A stretch of 64,000 nt of DNA from NCBI GenBank assembly GCA_947499505.1, contig CANMOQ010000001.1, forward strand, positions 850,037-914,036, written 5' to 3'. The notes beneath the pieces were generated by a model, which saw only the letters and a program-made list of their open reading frames with translations, had not been told where the DNA came from and searched no databases. Made by a program: the position numbers and the translations under genes. The stretch comes from an uncultured Erythrobacter sp. (GTDB lineage: Bacteria > Pseudomonadota > Alphaproteobacteria > Sphingomonadales > Sphingomonadaceae). Of the stretch, positions 1 through 8,877 are shown in pieces (positions within the stretch are counted from its first letter, which is position 1; each line of letters starts with the position of its first letter).

Positions 1-348
1 GCCAGCGGGCTGATCATTGATGAAGGCTTTGGAGCCGCCATCGGCCTTCACCTGACGGCGAATGATCAGCGGTTCGCCCGGCTCCAGATCGATATCGGCA
101 TCGTCCAGAATGGCGGCGATAGCAGCAGGGAACGCGCCAAATTCAAAGCTGGCCGTGACGCTGGCCTTGGCTTCGCCCGCACGCACCAAAGAGGTTTCTG
201 CCCGGTCGCCCAGCACGAGGCCGAGGGCATCGAGCAGGATCGACTTACCCGCGCCGGTCTCGCCCGTGAGCACGCCAAGTCCGCGCGTGAACTCTAGGTC
301 AAGCGCCTCGATAAGCACGATATTGCGGATGGACAGGCGGGTCAGCAT
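1..348 (-). CDS. recN: DNA repair protein RecN, N-terminal part (cut by window edge)
   Basis: The SMC-like ATPase RecN organises DNA at double-strand breaks. The 116 visible residues begin MLTRLSIRNIVLIEALDLEF and carry the Walker A loop GETGAGKS at about residues 29-36, followed by LLDALGLVLG, the usual RecN head-domain start. The frame is still open at base 1, so the coiled coil and C-terminal head lie outside. The ATG at 348 is the natural start because the family begins at the first beta strand. It lies downstream of bamD and the CapA-like gene on the same strand; bamD and recN are commonly close in alphaproteobacteria. Family assignment is firm. Confidence 0.93.
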   Translation of the reverse strand, partial: MLTRLSIRNIVLIEALDLEFTRGLGVLTGETGAGKSILLDALGLVLGDRAETSLVRAGEAKASVTASFEFGAFPAAIAAILDDADIDLEPGEPLIIRRQVKADGGSKAFINDQPAG

Positions 349-455
349 TTCAGCAGGTTTTCTAACCGCTCAAATGCCGCGCGTCACCTGTTGAGCTGAG
401 ACAACGAACAGCTTGTTTTACTGTGCGTGGGTTGGCCTAGGTTTTCAGCTGAGTA

Positions 456-2537
456 TTACTCGCCAGCAGCCGGGCTAGCCGGGACACTCTCAGCGCGGGA
501 GATATTGGGCTGATAATGGGTCCACCGCCACGCCTGCGCTGGGTCTTTCTGGCTATCTTCGTCAGGCCATTCGATCAGTTCGAAATCATCAAGCTCAATG
601 GTCTTGTCCCCAGCGGCCCGCCGATCCTTGAATCGGATTTTCAGGATCACGCGGAATGCGCGCGCCGCGCCATCCGCCTCTTCCGGGCGGTTGAAATCAA
701 ACTTCAGATCACGCCAATCGCCGCCGCTCACGTCCAGCATACCAAGCGACACACCGCGAATAGAAGATGTTGGCTGAGCCCCTTCTTGTGGGCGTTCTTT
801 CACGATCAATTCCACCTCGGCATCGCGCGGCATTTTGATCTTGCTCTGCAAGGTAAAGCGCGTCGCATAGACATCGCGAATATAGGACCGCGAATAAAGA
901 TAAGGCAGCTTCGGTCCGCCATCAGGCAACAAGGCCATATAGCCCTCGCCATTGGAACGCGTGCGGAAATCAATCGCGGCGTTGCGCGACATCCAGAACC
1001 GGTCACCGGCCAGCTCAAACTGGGTGTTTTCAAAGTCACCGCGCGGGATTATATTGCGGCCATAGCTGCCCCGGTCGCTGATACAGGCAGGCGCGAAGTG
1101 CGCCAGATTGAACTCTTTGGGGAAACGGCATTGCGGGCGCTCAATCCCCTTACGCTTAGCCCACACGGCCGAGTGTCCGCCGGTTTGCGCCAGCACAGTG
1201 CCCATCTCTTCTGACAGCCAATGCAGCCGGGTCAACACCGCTTGCCGCATACCGCCGGTCGCTGGAACGGGCCGGTAATCGAGCATATTAAGTGGAATTG
1301 CCTCAGCGCGCAGGAATTCGCCCTTTTCCAGCCAGACCTTCAGCGCATAGGTAACCTGGGTGTGCGGATGCTCCTGATCGAACAGGAAATTGCCGAGCGA
1401 ATGCGCGATGAGGCCGCCGCGATAAATCTCCAGCCCATGGGTCACGTGCGGGTGATGGCCGATGACCAGCGGAGAGCCCTTTTCAATCGCGGCGCGAAAA
1501 CGAGGGAGCGACAATTCTGATGGCCGGTCGGCATATTCCAGATTGCCGTGGAAATGCATGATCGGGACATAGCCAGCGCGGCGCTCGCGCTTGGTCACGC
1601 GCTCAACATCGCTGCGTTTGCCCCAAGCCGCACCGCCTTTGGTCTCGGTCGCCGTCTGGTTTGGCGTCCATGTGCCGCGCCATCCGACAAAGCCATAAAT
1701 GCCCAGCTTGTGCTCGGCGAGCTCGAAGCGCGAGGCGCGCTCGGCCTCGGCCACGTCCATGCCAGCGCCAGACCATGCGACACCGGCGGCATCCAAGGCG
1801 TCGATGGTCGTCTTCAGGCCGGCATCGCGGTAGTCCGCAGTGTGATTGTTGCCGAGCGATACGTGATTAATCCCAGCGCGCGCCAGAGCATGCGTCAATT
1901 CAGGCGGAGAGAAGAACAGATATTGCTTAGGTGCAGGCGGTCCGGGTTGCTCTGCAGCGACCACGGATTCCAGATTAATCGAGGCGAGATCGCTGGTCTC
2001 AAGATAGGGCGTGATCGCGGTGAACAGCCGATCAAGATCGCTGTCCAGCGTGACCTTATCGAGCACGGCTTTCTCACCGCGCGGGGCGGAGAAATAGCGC
2101 CTTCCCGCCATGCTATCGCCGCCAAAGAACAGCTCAATGCGGCCCGTCTTACGCGCGACCAGCTCAATCGGCGGGATCGACAGGCACTCACAGCGCGCAT
2201 CGCGCAGCTCTGCATTGCCGAAGGTTTGCACCATCGTGAAAACGCGCTCGCCCTTGATATCGACCCGGTAATAGGGCGCGATGGGAACGGCAGCGGTGAA
2301 ATGGCCGTCCTCCGCCAGATCGGTGGATGCGCCGTTGATCGTAACCGCAATGCCGTCAATCCTCACGCCGTCGCGGCGCCCATCCAGCATTCCTCCGATA
2401 AGGATTTCGCCCGGCCCAGCCTCAGCCCCGCCGACCAATCCGTGGTCAGGGTGAGCGGCGGCAGGCGCAGCGAAGCCGGCTGCTGCCAGAAAGGCGAACA
2501 GCGGCGCAAATCGGGTTAAGCAAAACGAACGTCTCAT
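456..2537 (-). CDS. CapA-family metallophosphatase, exported
   Basis: An N-terminal signal peptide (MRRSFCLTRF then a hydrophobic run ending APAAA) is followed by a small beta-rich region and a CapA/PgsA-type metallophosphatase core. Seen motifs are FFGGDSM near residue 140, NLES near 188, GNNH near 230, HFHGNLEY near 328, GHHPH near 360 and HSLGNFLF near 380, the metal-ligand pattern of this superfamily. The last ~220 residues look like a beta-sandwich appendage not needed by the core. CapA proteins act in poly-gamma-glutamate or capsule metabolism, but no pgsB/pgsC partners are nearby, so the substrate is unknown. I prefer the ATG at 2537 over a GTG at 2549 because it begins the signal peptide. 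Confidence 0.8.
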   Translation of the reverse strand: MRRSFCLTRFAPLFAFLAAAGFAAPAAAHPDHGLVGGAEAGPGEILIGGMLDGRRDGVRIDGIAVTINGASTDLAEDGHFTAAVPIAPYYRVDIKGERVFTMVQTFGNAELRDARCECLSIPPIELVARKTGRIELFFGGDSMAGRRYFSAPRGEKAVLDKVTLDSDLDRLFTAITPYLETSDLASINLESVVAAEQPGPPAPKQYLFFSPPELTHALARAGINHVSLGNNHTADYRDAGLKTTIDALDAAGVAWSGAGMDVAEAERASRFELAEHKLGIYGFVGWRGTWTPNQTATETKGGAAWGKRSDVERVTKRERRAGYVPIMHFHGNLEYADRPSELSLPRFRAAIEKGSPLVIGHHPHVTHGLEIYRGGLIAHSLGNFLFDQEHPHTQVTYALKVWLEKGEFLRAEAIPLNMLDYRPVPATGGMRQAVLTRLHWLSEEMGTVLAQTGGHSAVWAKRKGIERPQCRFPKEFNLAHFAPACISDRGSYGRNIIPRGDFENTQFELAGDRFWMSRNAAIDFRTRSNGEGYMALLPDGGPKLPYLYSRSYIRDVYATRFTLQSKIKMPRDAEVELIVKERPQEGAQPTSSIRGVSLGMLDVSGGDWRDLKFDFNRPEEADGAARAFRVILKIRFKDRRAAGDKTIELDDFELIEWPDEDSQKDPAQAWRWTHYQPNISRAESVPASPAAGE

Positions 2538-2630
2538 AGCCGCGCGCACTAACGCACAGCGGATGATATTTGGTTAATGCCAAGCTAGCGCCGCCCTAAG
2601 GGATCGCCCTAGCCCGCACCCGCCGACCGA

Positions 2631-3452
2631 TCAGCTTGGCGAAACGCCCGCTGCGTGGTCCTGGACCAGCTCATAGGCCTTCTCATACCACTCATCACCG
2701 GGATAGTTCGCGCCCAGCACAGCGGCGTATTTCACCGCTTCATTCGGCACGCCCAGCGCCAAGCTGCTTTCCGTAAGGCGGTACAAAGCCTCAGGCGCGT
2801 GGCTGGTCGTATCGAAGTTCTCCAGCACATTGCGGAACCGCAGATTCGCCGCCAGCCACCGGCCAGACCGCGAGTAGTACCGACCAATTTCCATCTCTTT
2901 ACCGGCCAAGTGATCATCCACCAGGTCCAGCTTCAGCCGTGCATCGGCGGCATACTCGCTCGCAGGGAAACGCCGGTTCACCTCACGCAAAGCCGTCTTC
3001 GCCTGCTCAGTGATCTTCTGATCGCGGTTCACATCGCTGATCTGCTCGTAATAGGACAGCGCAATCAGGTAATACGCATAGGGCGCATCCTTGTTGCCCG
3101 GGTGGATCGACAGGAACCGCTGCGAGCTCTGGATCGCCTTGTTGTAATCGCGCGCCACGTAGTAGCTGAAGGCGCTCATCAATTGCGCCCGCCGCGCCCA
3201 TGGCGAATAGGGGTGCTGCCGCTCAACCTCGTCAAACAGCGCCGCGGCGAGCAGCGTATTGCCGCTATCCATCCGCCGCTTCGCCTCACCATAGAGCGAT
3301 TCTACATCCCGCGCGACATAGGCCACGTCTTCATTGGCAGAGCCGCCGCCACATGCCGTGGTAAACAGAGTGGCACCCGCAAGGCCCGCCAGCATGGCAG
3401 ACTTGCGGAGGATACGGGCGAAAGAGCGAGCGCTGTCAGGGGCGTTAGTCAT
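2631..3452 (-). CDS. bamD: Outer membrane assembly lipoprotein BamD
   Basis: BamD is the essential TPR lipoprotein of the BAM complex that inserts beta-barrel proteins into the outer membrane. The 273-residue product has a lipoprotein signal ending LFTTAC with the lipidated Cys at about residue 34, followed by TPR-like helices containing LYGEAKRRMDSGN, AAALFDEVERQHPYSPWA and FLSIHPGNKDAPYAYYL, the typical BamD/YfiO signature. Length fits the family. The next gene downstream is the CapA-like protein and then recN. In many relatives lpxC lies just upstream of bamD; here that space holds no recognisable gene. Confidence 0.94.
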   Translation of the reverse strand: MTNAPDSARSFARILRKSAMLAGLAGATLFTTACGGGSANEDVAYVARDVESLYGEAKRRMDSGNTLLAAALFDEVERQHPYSPWARRAQLMSAFSYYVARDYNKAIQSSQRFLSIHPGNKDAPYAYYLIALSYYEQISDVNRDQKITEQAKTALREVNRRFPASEYAADARLKLDLVDDHLAGKEMEIGRYYSRSGRWLAANLRFRNVLENFDTTSHAPEALYRLTESSLALGVPNEAVKYAAVLGANYPGDEWYEKAYELVQDHAAGVSPS

Positions 3453-4124
3453 ACCCCACCCTATAACCGCGCCTTACGTGAACGCCAAGTGAAGTTGACG
3501 CCGCAGACCACACTTCATGCACATCTCTCGCATATCCGCGCAAGCCTCGGCTCACCGCACGTGAGCCACGCTTGGAACGGCTGGAACACAGTCTTAGGCC
3601 AAAATTCCAATCGATCACAACGCGCCCGACTAATCGCTTTTTCCGATTAAGGTTGAGATGCGAGCGCATACCCGCGCCGTAGCGCCCTGCGTGGGAGTAG
3701 GAAAATGAGAGCGCAGCTGCGCGATGTCAAAGCGGCCTGATTGTTGGATAGCGCTGATCGGTTCGCGTTTCGCGGAACACAAGCCCGACCGGGCGCCCGC
3801 AGCGGCGCGGACTTATCCGCAAGCCGGGAGGAAATCGCCGGCGCGGATGCGCCTGCAGATAACAAAAACCTTTGATCGCGAACGCAAAGCCTCAGGTGTG
3901 GGAGTGCAAGGTTGTGGAGCCTAAGATGCGGTGGGGCACTAAGGATGAGTGGGAGTGATTGTGAATATGGCCGAACATACGCGTTGATCCGCTTTTTAAG
4001 GTTTTTCAAATACCGAACCGATCCTTAGCGCGAACAGCCCACATGGCGGTGAAGCCAGAAACGCAGGCCAGCGACAAAAACAAGCGTTGAATTAGTCAGA
4101 CCTTGTGCACCCAGCTCAGTAAAA
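3453..4124. other. 672-bp stretch without a supported gene
   Basis: Short open frames exist on both strands, but none has a good ribosome binding site, a recognisable domain or a composition like the neighbouring genes. A 120-codon minus-strand frame over 3647-4009 is rich in Arg, Leu, Ser and Ala and looks like a non-coding artefact. I see no tRNA, no tmRNA or RNase P signature and no strong terminator. The bamD promoter should lie at its left end. It may be the remnant of a rearrangement, because lpxC often sits upstream of bamD in related genomes. Confidence 0.5.
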
Positions 4125-4349
4125 TCACGCGGGCTGTGCGTTTGCATCGAATGCGGCACTATCGAAAATGCCAAGCTCAGCTCTGATAAGAGATGCCAGT
4201 TTCCTAAGCTCTTCCGCTTCTGAATGCGCCGTTTTTTTTCGTTTCGCGAAGACACGCAACTTCCGATCGCAGAATTGCAGCATGCCGCGCAACATACCCG
4301 GAGGTGTGGCTTTGATGTCAGCCGATGAGATTGTGCCTTCATAATTCAT
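4125..4349 (-). CDS. Small hypothetical protein downstream of tandem-PilZ gene
   Basis: A 74-residue product starting MNYEGTISSADIKATPPG, with a basic middle (DRKLRVFAKRKK) and a predicted helix with the pattern AEELRKLASLIRAELG. The start at 4349 is supported by GGAACGAG upstream; a longer in-frame start at 4412 would overlap the previous gene. I recognise no family. It follows the PilZ gene on the same strand with 49 bases between them, so it is probably cotranscribed. Other frames in this segment look like shadows. It could be a c-di-GMP effector partner, but that rests only on position. Confidence 0.5.
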   Translation of the reverse strand: MNYEGTISSADIKATPPGMLRGMLQFCDRKLRVFAKRKKTAHSEAEELRKLASLIRAELGIFDSAAFDANAQPA

Positions 4350-4398
4350 GATATTCTCGTTCCAATTTGTAAAACAGTACGTGCAGACTTCAGAAGAG

Positions 4399-5028
4399 TT
4401 AGAGTTTGGCAAACTCGATGGTCTTCAGCCCGAACTGATCGTCGAGCAAAAGTTGAGCGAGCATCTCTCGGGTCAAGCGCTCTTGGAAATGGAGGCCCAT
4501 CCGGCCATCTTTTACCCAACGAACAGAGACGGATTGCAATTCGATACCGCAAAACACAACCGAGAGCAGAGTGCCGGGTGTGACGGGCGGCAAGCCGCGA
4601 ACGCGCATACCGCCAAGCGAAATATTCTCAACTAGAGCGGTTTGCACTTCGCCGTTGATCCAGCATGTCGCATCAGCCTGGCAGGGCACACGCACAGATC
4701 GCGCCGGAAAGCTCTCCGTTGGCTTACGAATGTCCTCAACATGCTCGACGCCATGGGCCTTCCCGTCGCTCCACACGACCTTCGCAGTGATGCACGTGTT
4801 GGCTTCCCAAAAATAGCGAATGTTGTCGCCAACGCTCAGATCGGCGTCGACTTCAATATGAGCGCCGCCAACTGAGTAATTCCGGATGAGGCCCATAGTA
4901 ACTTTGCCAGCGGCAATGACGCAGCATGGACGATAAGTGGCCTTGTGACGCACGTCCCGACGACGCTCTACTGTTATCACATGCTTCGACTCATCAAATC
5001 GGGCAAGAACTTTAGCTGACATTGACAT
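4399..5028 (-). CDS. Tandem PilZ-domain protein
   Basis: A 209-residue soluble protein made of two PilZ domains, the c-di-GMP receptor fold. The first (about residues 20-100) has the RxxxR motif in RRRDVRHKA and NxSxxG in NYSVGG, so it should bind c-di-GMP. The second (about 108-200) keeps NISLGG, but its N-terminal arginines (ARSVRVP) do not match RxxxR spacing, so binding there is doubtful. The ATG at 5028 has AGGTGA six bases upstream and beats the in-frame TTG at 5034. It is transcribed divergently from a membrane-bound winged-helix protein across a region packed with GTAAC/GTTAC repeats. The output target is unknown. Confidence 0.85.
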   Translation of the reverse strand: MSMSAKVLARFDESKHVITVERRRDVRHKATYRPCCVIAAGKVTMGLIRNYSVGGAHIEVDADLSVGDNIRYFWEANTCITAKVVWSDGKAHGVEHVEDIRKPTESFPARSVRVPCQADATCWINGEVQTALVENISLGGMRVRGLPPVTPGTLLSVVFCGIELQSVSVRWVKDGRMGLHFQERLTREMLAQLLLDDQFGLKTIEFAKL

Positions 5029-5114
5029 TTTCAATCACCTCACTGGTCACACATACATCTCGTTCGATGTGCAATCAGAATACGGCTGACCGAAGTCGAT
5101 TGTCAGTGTTCTAC

Positions 5115-5188
5115 GGTAACTGTAACGGTAATAAGGGGTTACATCCGTGCAATACTTATAGTTACATCGCGATGTGTAACGCTGTAAC
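5115..5188. promoter_or_regulatory. Cluster of GTAAC/GTTAC repeats between divergent genes (candidate operator)
   Basis: Six exact copies of GTAAC or its complement GTTAC lie at 5116, 5122, 5138, 5161, 5176 and 5184, plus a near copy GTAAT at 5128. The first three copies are spaced exactly 6 bp apart, followed by inverted ones. A perfect 12-bp palindrome, ACATCGCGATGT, sits inside the second group. The cluster is in the 273-bp gap between the tandem-PilZ gene and the winged-helix gene, so it probably binds a regulator of one or both; the adjacent winged-helix protein is the obvious candidate. This is inference from repeat density and position. Confidence 0.5.
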
Positions 5189-5301
5189 AATCACGGAAAA
5201 CTGCGCCTCTGTGGAAATTTTTAACAAATTTTTTATTCGGCTCGACTAGAAATGCTTAATATAAAATTTCAATTGGTGAATCATCTTTTAAGGGTTTCGG
5301 C

Positions 5302-6939
5302 GTGGCGCAGCACGAAGGTCCAAAGTATAAATTTGAGCATCAGCTTAGGCTGGAGGCGGATCGGGTAATAGAAGATGTAGTCTTCCAGCGCGCACCGATC
5401 CAAACACGCCTGCTTAAATTTTTGGTCGAGAAAACGCTGAACAGTCCAGCGCCGCCTACTCAGTACGAAATTGCTGTTTATGGTCTTGGCAAAGATGAGG
5501 ACTACGATCTAGAGAGTGATAGCTACCCGCGCGTTCAGATTTCTCGACTGCGGCGTCGCATTGAAAATTATTATGCACGCAACCAAGCGCAAGATGGACT
5601 TCGCCTCAAACTCGAAGCAGGTTCGTATCGGTTGACCTTGGAGGCTGCGGAGCCGCACGAGCAGGCGCCATTGACCGAAGAACCGGCGCCCGAAACGGCG
5701 CCACCTACACCCAAAAAAGAAAAGCTCTCTCCGAAACTAATGGGTGCAGCGGCGCTCGGTATACTCGGACTGTTCACAGCGCCAATGATGATCATGGGCC
5801 TTTCTGAGCCTCGGCATGCAAAGGTACAAAGCAGCCTAAGCAAACCTTCGACAGCATTGATCATCAAGGCTAGTCCAAATGATGCTGATAACGTCGATAT
5901 GACTGAGCTCGTAGAGAAAGCCAGGCACATATCAGAGGTCCAACTGAAACGATCGTTCGTTTCAAAACCGCTTATGATTGGTGAAGAGGCCAGCAACGCG
6001 GAGTATGCGCTTAATTTCAACTTTGGGCCCGGGAATGGTAAAAAACGCTCTCTCTTTCTGTCGCTGAGAAACGGCGATGGTGATGTCCTTTATTCCAATG
6101 AAATGGTGGTGGACCCCGATCAGCCAAAAAGCTTTTCAAGCGAGCTCGAAGCATCAATTGTCTACATTGTATCACCAACGGGCGCGATAGCTCAGGCAGA
6201 ACTCCCAAAGCGTAAGAACGCGACCGCGTCAGATTACGCTTGTTTCCTAACGATAGAAAACCGCCGTTCCGTAGGAAAAGCCACAATCGATCAAGTCAAC
6301 CAGTGCTTAGAGCGCTTTCCAGATAGTGAGTATGTGCCGTTCTGGTATTCGCGCCTTGCCTTTGTGGCATACCGGGAGGACGCCGAAGCCGGTCGCGCCA
6401 TCCGAAAGTCGGGCCCCGGTTGGACCAATCTTCGCTCTGCAATGGAGGCTGACCGCTACAACCCGATGGCGAATTTCATCGCGGCAAAGGTGGAGGTTTC
6501 ATACGGTCGTTGCCGGGAAGCAAGCGCTTACATGGAGCGAGTGCTCGAGCGTGGGAATTCCTATCCGGCTTTGGTTGCCGCGGCAGAAGCAAGCGCCACG
6601 ACTTGCGCGAGTTCAGCGGAGGATGACGTCGCGAAGGCCGCTCGAATTCGCGCAATGGCCAAATTCAACCGCGACCCAGATCCTCTGCTGCACCTCTATC
6701 TCATGCTTGCATCGCTATCAGTCGGCGATCGCGACGGAGCATTGCGGATATCCAAGAAATCGGTGATCGACGATCCAGTGGGGTCGATGGAAACCACCTC
6801 GGATCTCTTGACACGGTCGCTTGCGGATCGTGGCTTTGCGAAAAGCAATGAGCGTAAGATCAGAGATGCCGTCCGCCGCATCGTATGGAATGACGGGACG
6901 ACCAGCGAGATCGTTGAGACACTAGTCGAGCGCTCTTAA
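5302..6939 (+). CDS. Membrane-anchored winged-helix regulator-like protein
   Basis: A 545-residue protein with an N-terminal winged-helix DNA-binding domain of the type found before TPR regions (residues ~12-113; RLLKFLVEKTL, SDSYPRVQISRLRRRIENYY, AGSYRLTL). A Pro/Glu-rich linker (119-140) and one transmembrane segment (~147-166, MGAAALGILGLFTAPMMIMG) follow. The remaining ~380 residues would be periplasmic and include Cys-bearing helical, TPR-like repeats (FLTIENRR, QVNQCLERFPDSEY, GRCREASAYMERVLERG). This is a ToxR/CadC-like layout: DNA binding inside, sensing outside. The GTG start has AAGGG seven bases upstream. The divergent neighbour is a tandem PilZ protein. Ligand and targets are unknown. 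Confidence 0.7.
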   Translation: MAQHEGPKYKFEHQLRLEADRVIEDVVFQRAPIQTRLLKFLVEKTLNSPAPPTQYEIAVYGLGKDEDYDLESDSYPRVQISRLRRRIENYYARNQAQDGLRLKLEAGSYRLTLEAAEPHEQAPLTEEPAPETAPPTPKKEKLSPKLMGAAALGILGLFTAPMMIMGLSEPRHAKVQSSLSKPSTALIIKASPNDADNVDMTELVEKARHISEVQLKRSFVSKPLMIGEEASNAEYALNFNFGPGNGKKRSLFLSLRNGDGDVLYSNEMVVDPDQPKSFSSELEASIVYIVSPTGAIAQAELPKRKNATASDYACFLTIENRRSVGKATIDQVNQCLERFPDSEYVPFWYSRLAFVAYREDAEAGRAIRKSGPGWTNLRSAMEADRYNPMANFIAAKVEVSYGRCREASAYMERVLERGNSYPALVAAAEASATTCASSAEDDVAKAARIRAMAKFNRDPDPLLHLYLMLASLSVGDRDGALRISKKSVIDDPVGSMETTSDLLTRSLADRGFAKSNERKIRDAVRRIVWNDGTTSEIVETLVERS

Positions 6940-6973
6940 GGGCTCACGCTGCTCGTTTAGAGTCTGTGGGCGC

Positions 6974-8791
6974 TCACTCTTCACCCATCCTAAGCGCAGC
7001 AATAAACGCTTCCTGCGGAATGCTCACATTCCCGTATTCGCGCATCTTGGCTTTGCCCTTTTTCTGCTTTTCCAGCAGCTTCTTCTTGCGGGAAATATCG
7101 CCGCCATAGCATTTTGCGGTCACGTCTTTGCGCATGGCCGAAATCGTCTCGCGGGCGATGATTTTGCCGCCGATTGCGGCCTGCACCGGAATCTTGAACA
7201 AGTGGCGCGGGATCAGGTCTTTCAGGCGCTCACACATCCCGCGGCCGCGCTCTTCCGCGACGCCTGCGTGGACGATAAGAGACAGGGCATCGACCGGCTC
7301 ATTATTGACCAGAATGTTCATCTTCACGAGGTCGCCTTCGCGCAGGCCAATCTGCTCGTAATCAAAGCTCGCATAGCCGCGCGAAATTGATTTGAGACGG
7401 TCGTAAAAATCAAACACCACCTCATTCAGCGGCAACTCGTACGTCACCTGTGCGCGCCCGCCGACATAGGTCAGATCGGTCTGAACCCCGCGCCGGTCCT
7501 GGCACAGTTTCAGGATCGCCCCGAGGTAATCATCCGGGGTGTAAATCACCGCCTTGATCCACGGCTCTTCGATCATTTCAATGCGGTTCACATCCGGCCA
7601 ATCAGCGGGATTGTGCAGCATGATTTCCTTCGCGTCCTCGTTCTTTGTCTTGCCCAATTGCAGGCGGTAAACAACCGACGGCGCGGTGGTGATCAGATCG
7701 AGGTCATACTCGCGGCTGAGGCGTTCTTGAATGATCTCAAGGTGCAGCAGGCCAAGGAAGCCCGCGCGAAAGCCAAAGCCCAATGCGGCGGAGCTTTCCA
7801 TTTCGAAGCTAAAGCTGGCGTCATTCAGGCGCAGCTTGCCGATGCTCTCGCGCAGCTTCTCAAAATCGGCGGCATCGACCGGGAACAGGCCGCAGAACAC
7901 CACCGGCTGCACTTCTTTATAGCCCGGCAAGGCTTCGGTCGCCCCGCCCTTCACCGTGGTGATCGTGTCACCCACGCGGGCCTGCTCCACCTCTTTGATT
8001 TGCGCGGTGATAAAGCCGATTTCGCCCGGGCCCAGATCGTCCAGATCTTCGCGCTTAGGCGTGAAGCAGCCGACGCGGTCGACAAGGTGCTGCGTGCCGC
8101 CTTGCATAAATGTGATGTTCTGGCCCTTTTTGAGGAAGCCCTCGATCACGCGAACCAGAATGACCACGCCGAGATAGGGGTCGTACCAGCTGTCGACGAG
8201 GCTCGCCTTCAGCGGCTTGTCACGCTCTCCCTTAGGTGGCGGGATTTTGGCGACGACGGCCTCCAGCACGTCCTCGATGCCGATGCCGGTCTTCGCGCTG
8301 GACATGACCGCTTCGGACGCGTCGAGGCCGATGACCTCCTCGATTTCCTCACGCACACGCTCAGGCTCTGCGGCGGGCAGGTCAACCTTGTTGATGACGG
8401 GCACAATCTCGTGGTCATGCTCAATCGATTGGTAAACATTGGCGAGGGTTTGCGCCTCCACCCCCTGCGCGGCGTCGACGACTAGCAAGGCGCCCTCGCA
8501 TGCGGCCAGGCTGCGGCTCACCTCATAGGCGAAATCGACGTGACCCGGCGTGTCCATCAGGTTGAGCTGATAGGTTTCGCCGTCCTTCGCCTTGTAGTTG
8601 AGGCGCACGGTTTGGGCTTTAATGGTGATCCCGCGCTCCTTCTCGATATCCATGTTATCAAGGACTTGCTCGGACATCTCGCGCGCGGTCAATCCGCCCG
8701 TGAATTGGATCAGGCGGTCGGCCAGAGTCGACTTCCCGTGATCGATATGAGCGATGATCGAGAAATTGCGGATTTTTGAAAGGTCAGTCAT
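6974..8791 (-). CDS. lepA: Elongation factor 4 (LepA), ribosomal back-translocase GTPase
   Basis: LepA is a translational GTPase that acts on stalled or mistranslocated ribosomes. The product shows the G1 loop AHIDHGKST near residue 15, G2/switch [14 protein letters not shown]3 DTPGHVDF, G4 NKVDLP, and the LepA-specific C-terminal domain ending in [19 protein letters not shown]. The length of 605 residues is normal. I place the start at the ATG at 8791, directly before [18 protein letters not shown]; a TTG four codons upstream lacks a ribosome binding site. It converges on the winged-helix gene and lies downstream of the first GGDEF-EAL gene on the same strand. Confidence 0.97.
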   Translation of the reverse strand: MTDLSKIRNFSIIAHIDHGKSTLADRLIQFTGGLTAREMSEQVLDNMDIEKERGITIKAQTVRLNYKAKDGETYQLNLMDTPGHVDFAYEVSRSLAACEGALLVVDAAQGVEAQTLANVYQSIEHDHEIVPVINKVDLPAAEPERVREEIEEVIGLDASEAVMSSAKTGIGIEDVLEAVVAKIPPPKGERDKPLKASLVDSWYDPYLGVVILVRVIEGFLKKGQNITFMQGGTQHLVDRVGCFTPKREDLDDLGPGEIGFITAQIKEVEQARVGDTITTVKGGATEALPGYKEVQPVVFCGLFPVDAADFEKLRESIGKLRLNDASFSFEMESSAALGFGFRAGFLGLLHLEIIQERLSREYDLDLITTAPSVVYRLQLGKTKNEDAKEIMLHNPADWPDVNRIEMIEEPWIKAVIYTPDDYLGAILKLCQDRRGVQTDLTYVGGRAQVTYELPLNEVVFDFYDRLKSISRGYASFDYEQIGLREGDLVKMNILVNNEPVDALSLIVHAGVAEERGRGMCERLKDLIPRHLFKIPVQAAIGGKIIARETISAMRKDVTAKCYGGDISRKKKLLEKQKKGKAKMREYGNVSIPQEAFIAALRMGEE

Positions 8792-8877
8792 CAGCTCCGC
8801 CAATTAGCGGGCCGCGCTGCCCATGTCATTCGCGAAAATCGCAACACTCCCAAAAGAGCGTGCAAAACCCGTAGGGT

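Noticed and set aside
516-1214. Long plus-strand frame inside the CapA-like gene
   Set aside because: Antisense shadow of a gene with clear domain motifs.
3647-4009. 120-codon minus-strand open frame upstream of bamD
   Set aside because: Composition (Arg, Ser, Leu, Ala) and lack of ribosome binding site or motif suggest a chance frame.
4025-4342. 105-codon minus-strand frame overlapping the small gene after the PilZ gene
   Set aside because: The alternative frame at 4125-4349 has a better start signal and more protein-like composition.
7613-8485. 290-codon plus-strand frame opposite lepA
   Set aside because: Shadow of the highly conserved lepA coding sequence.
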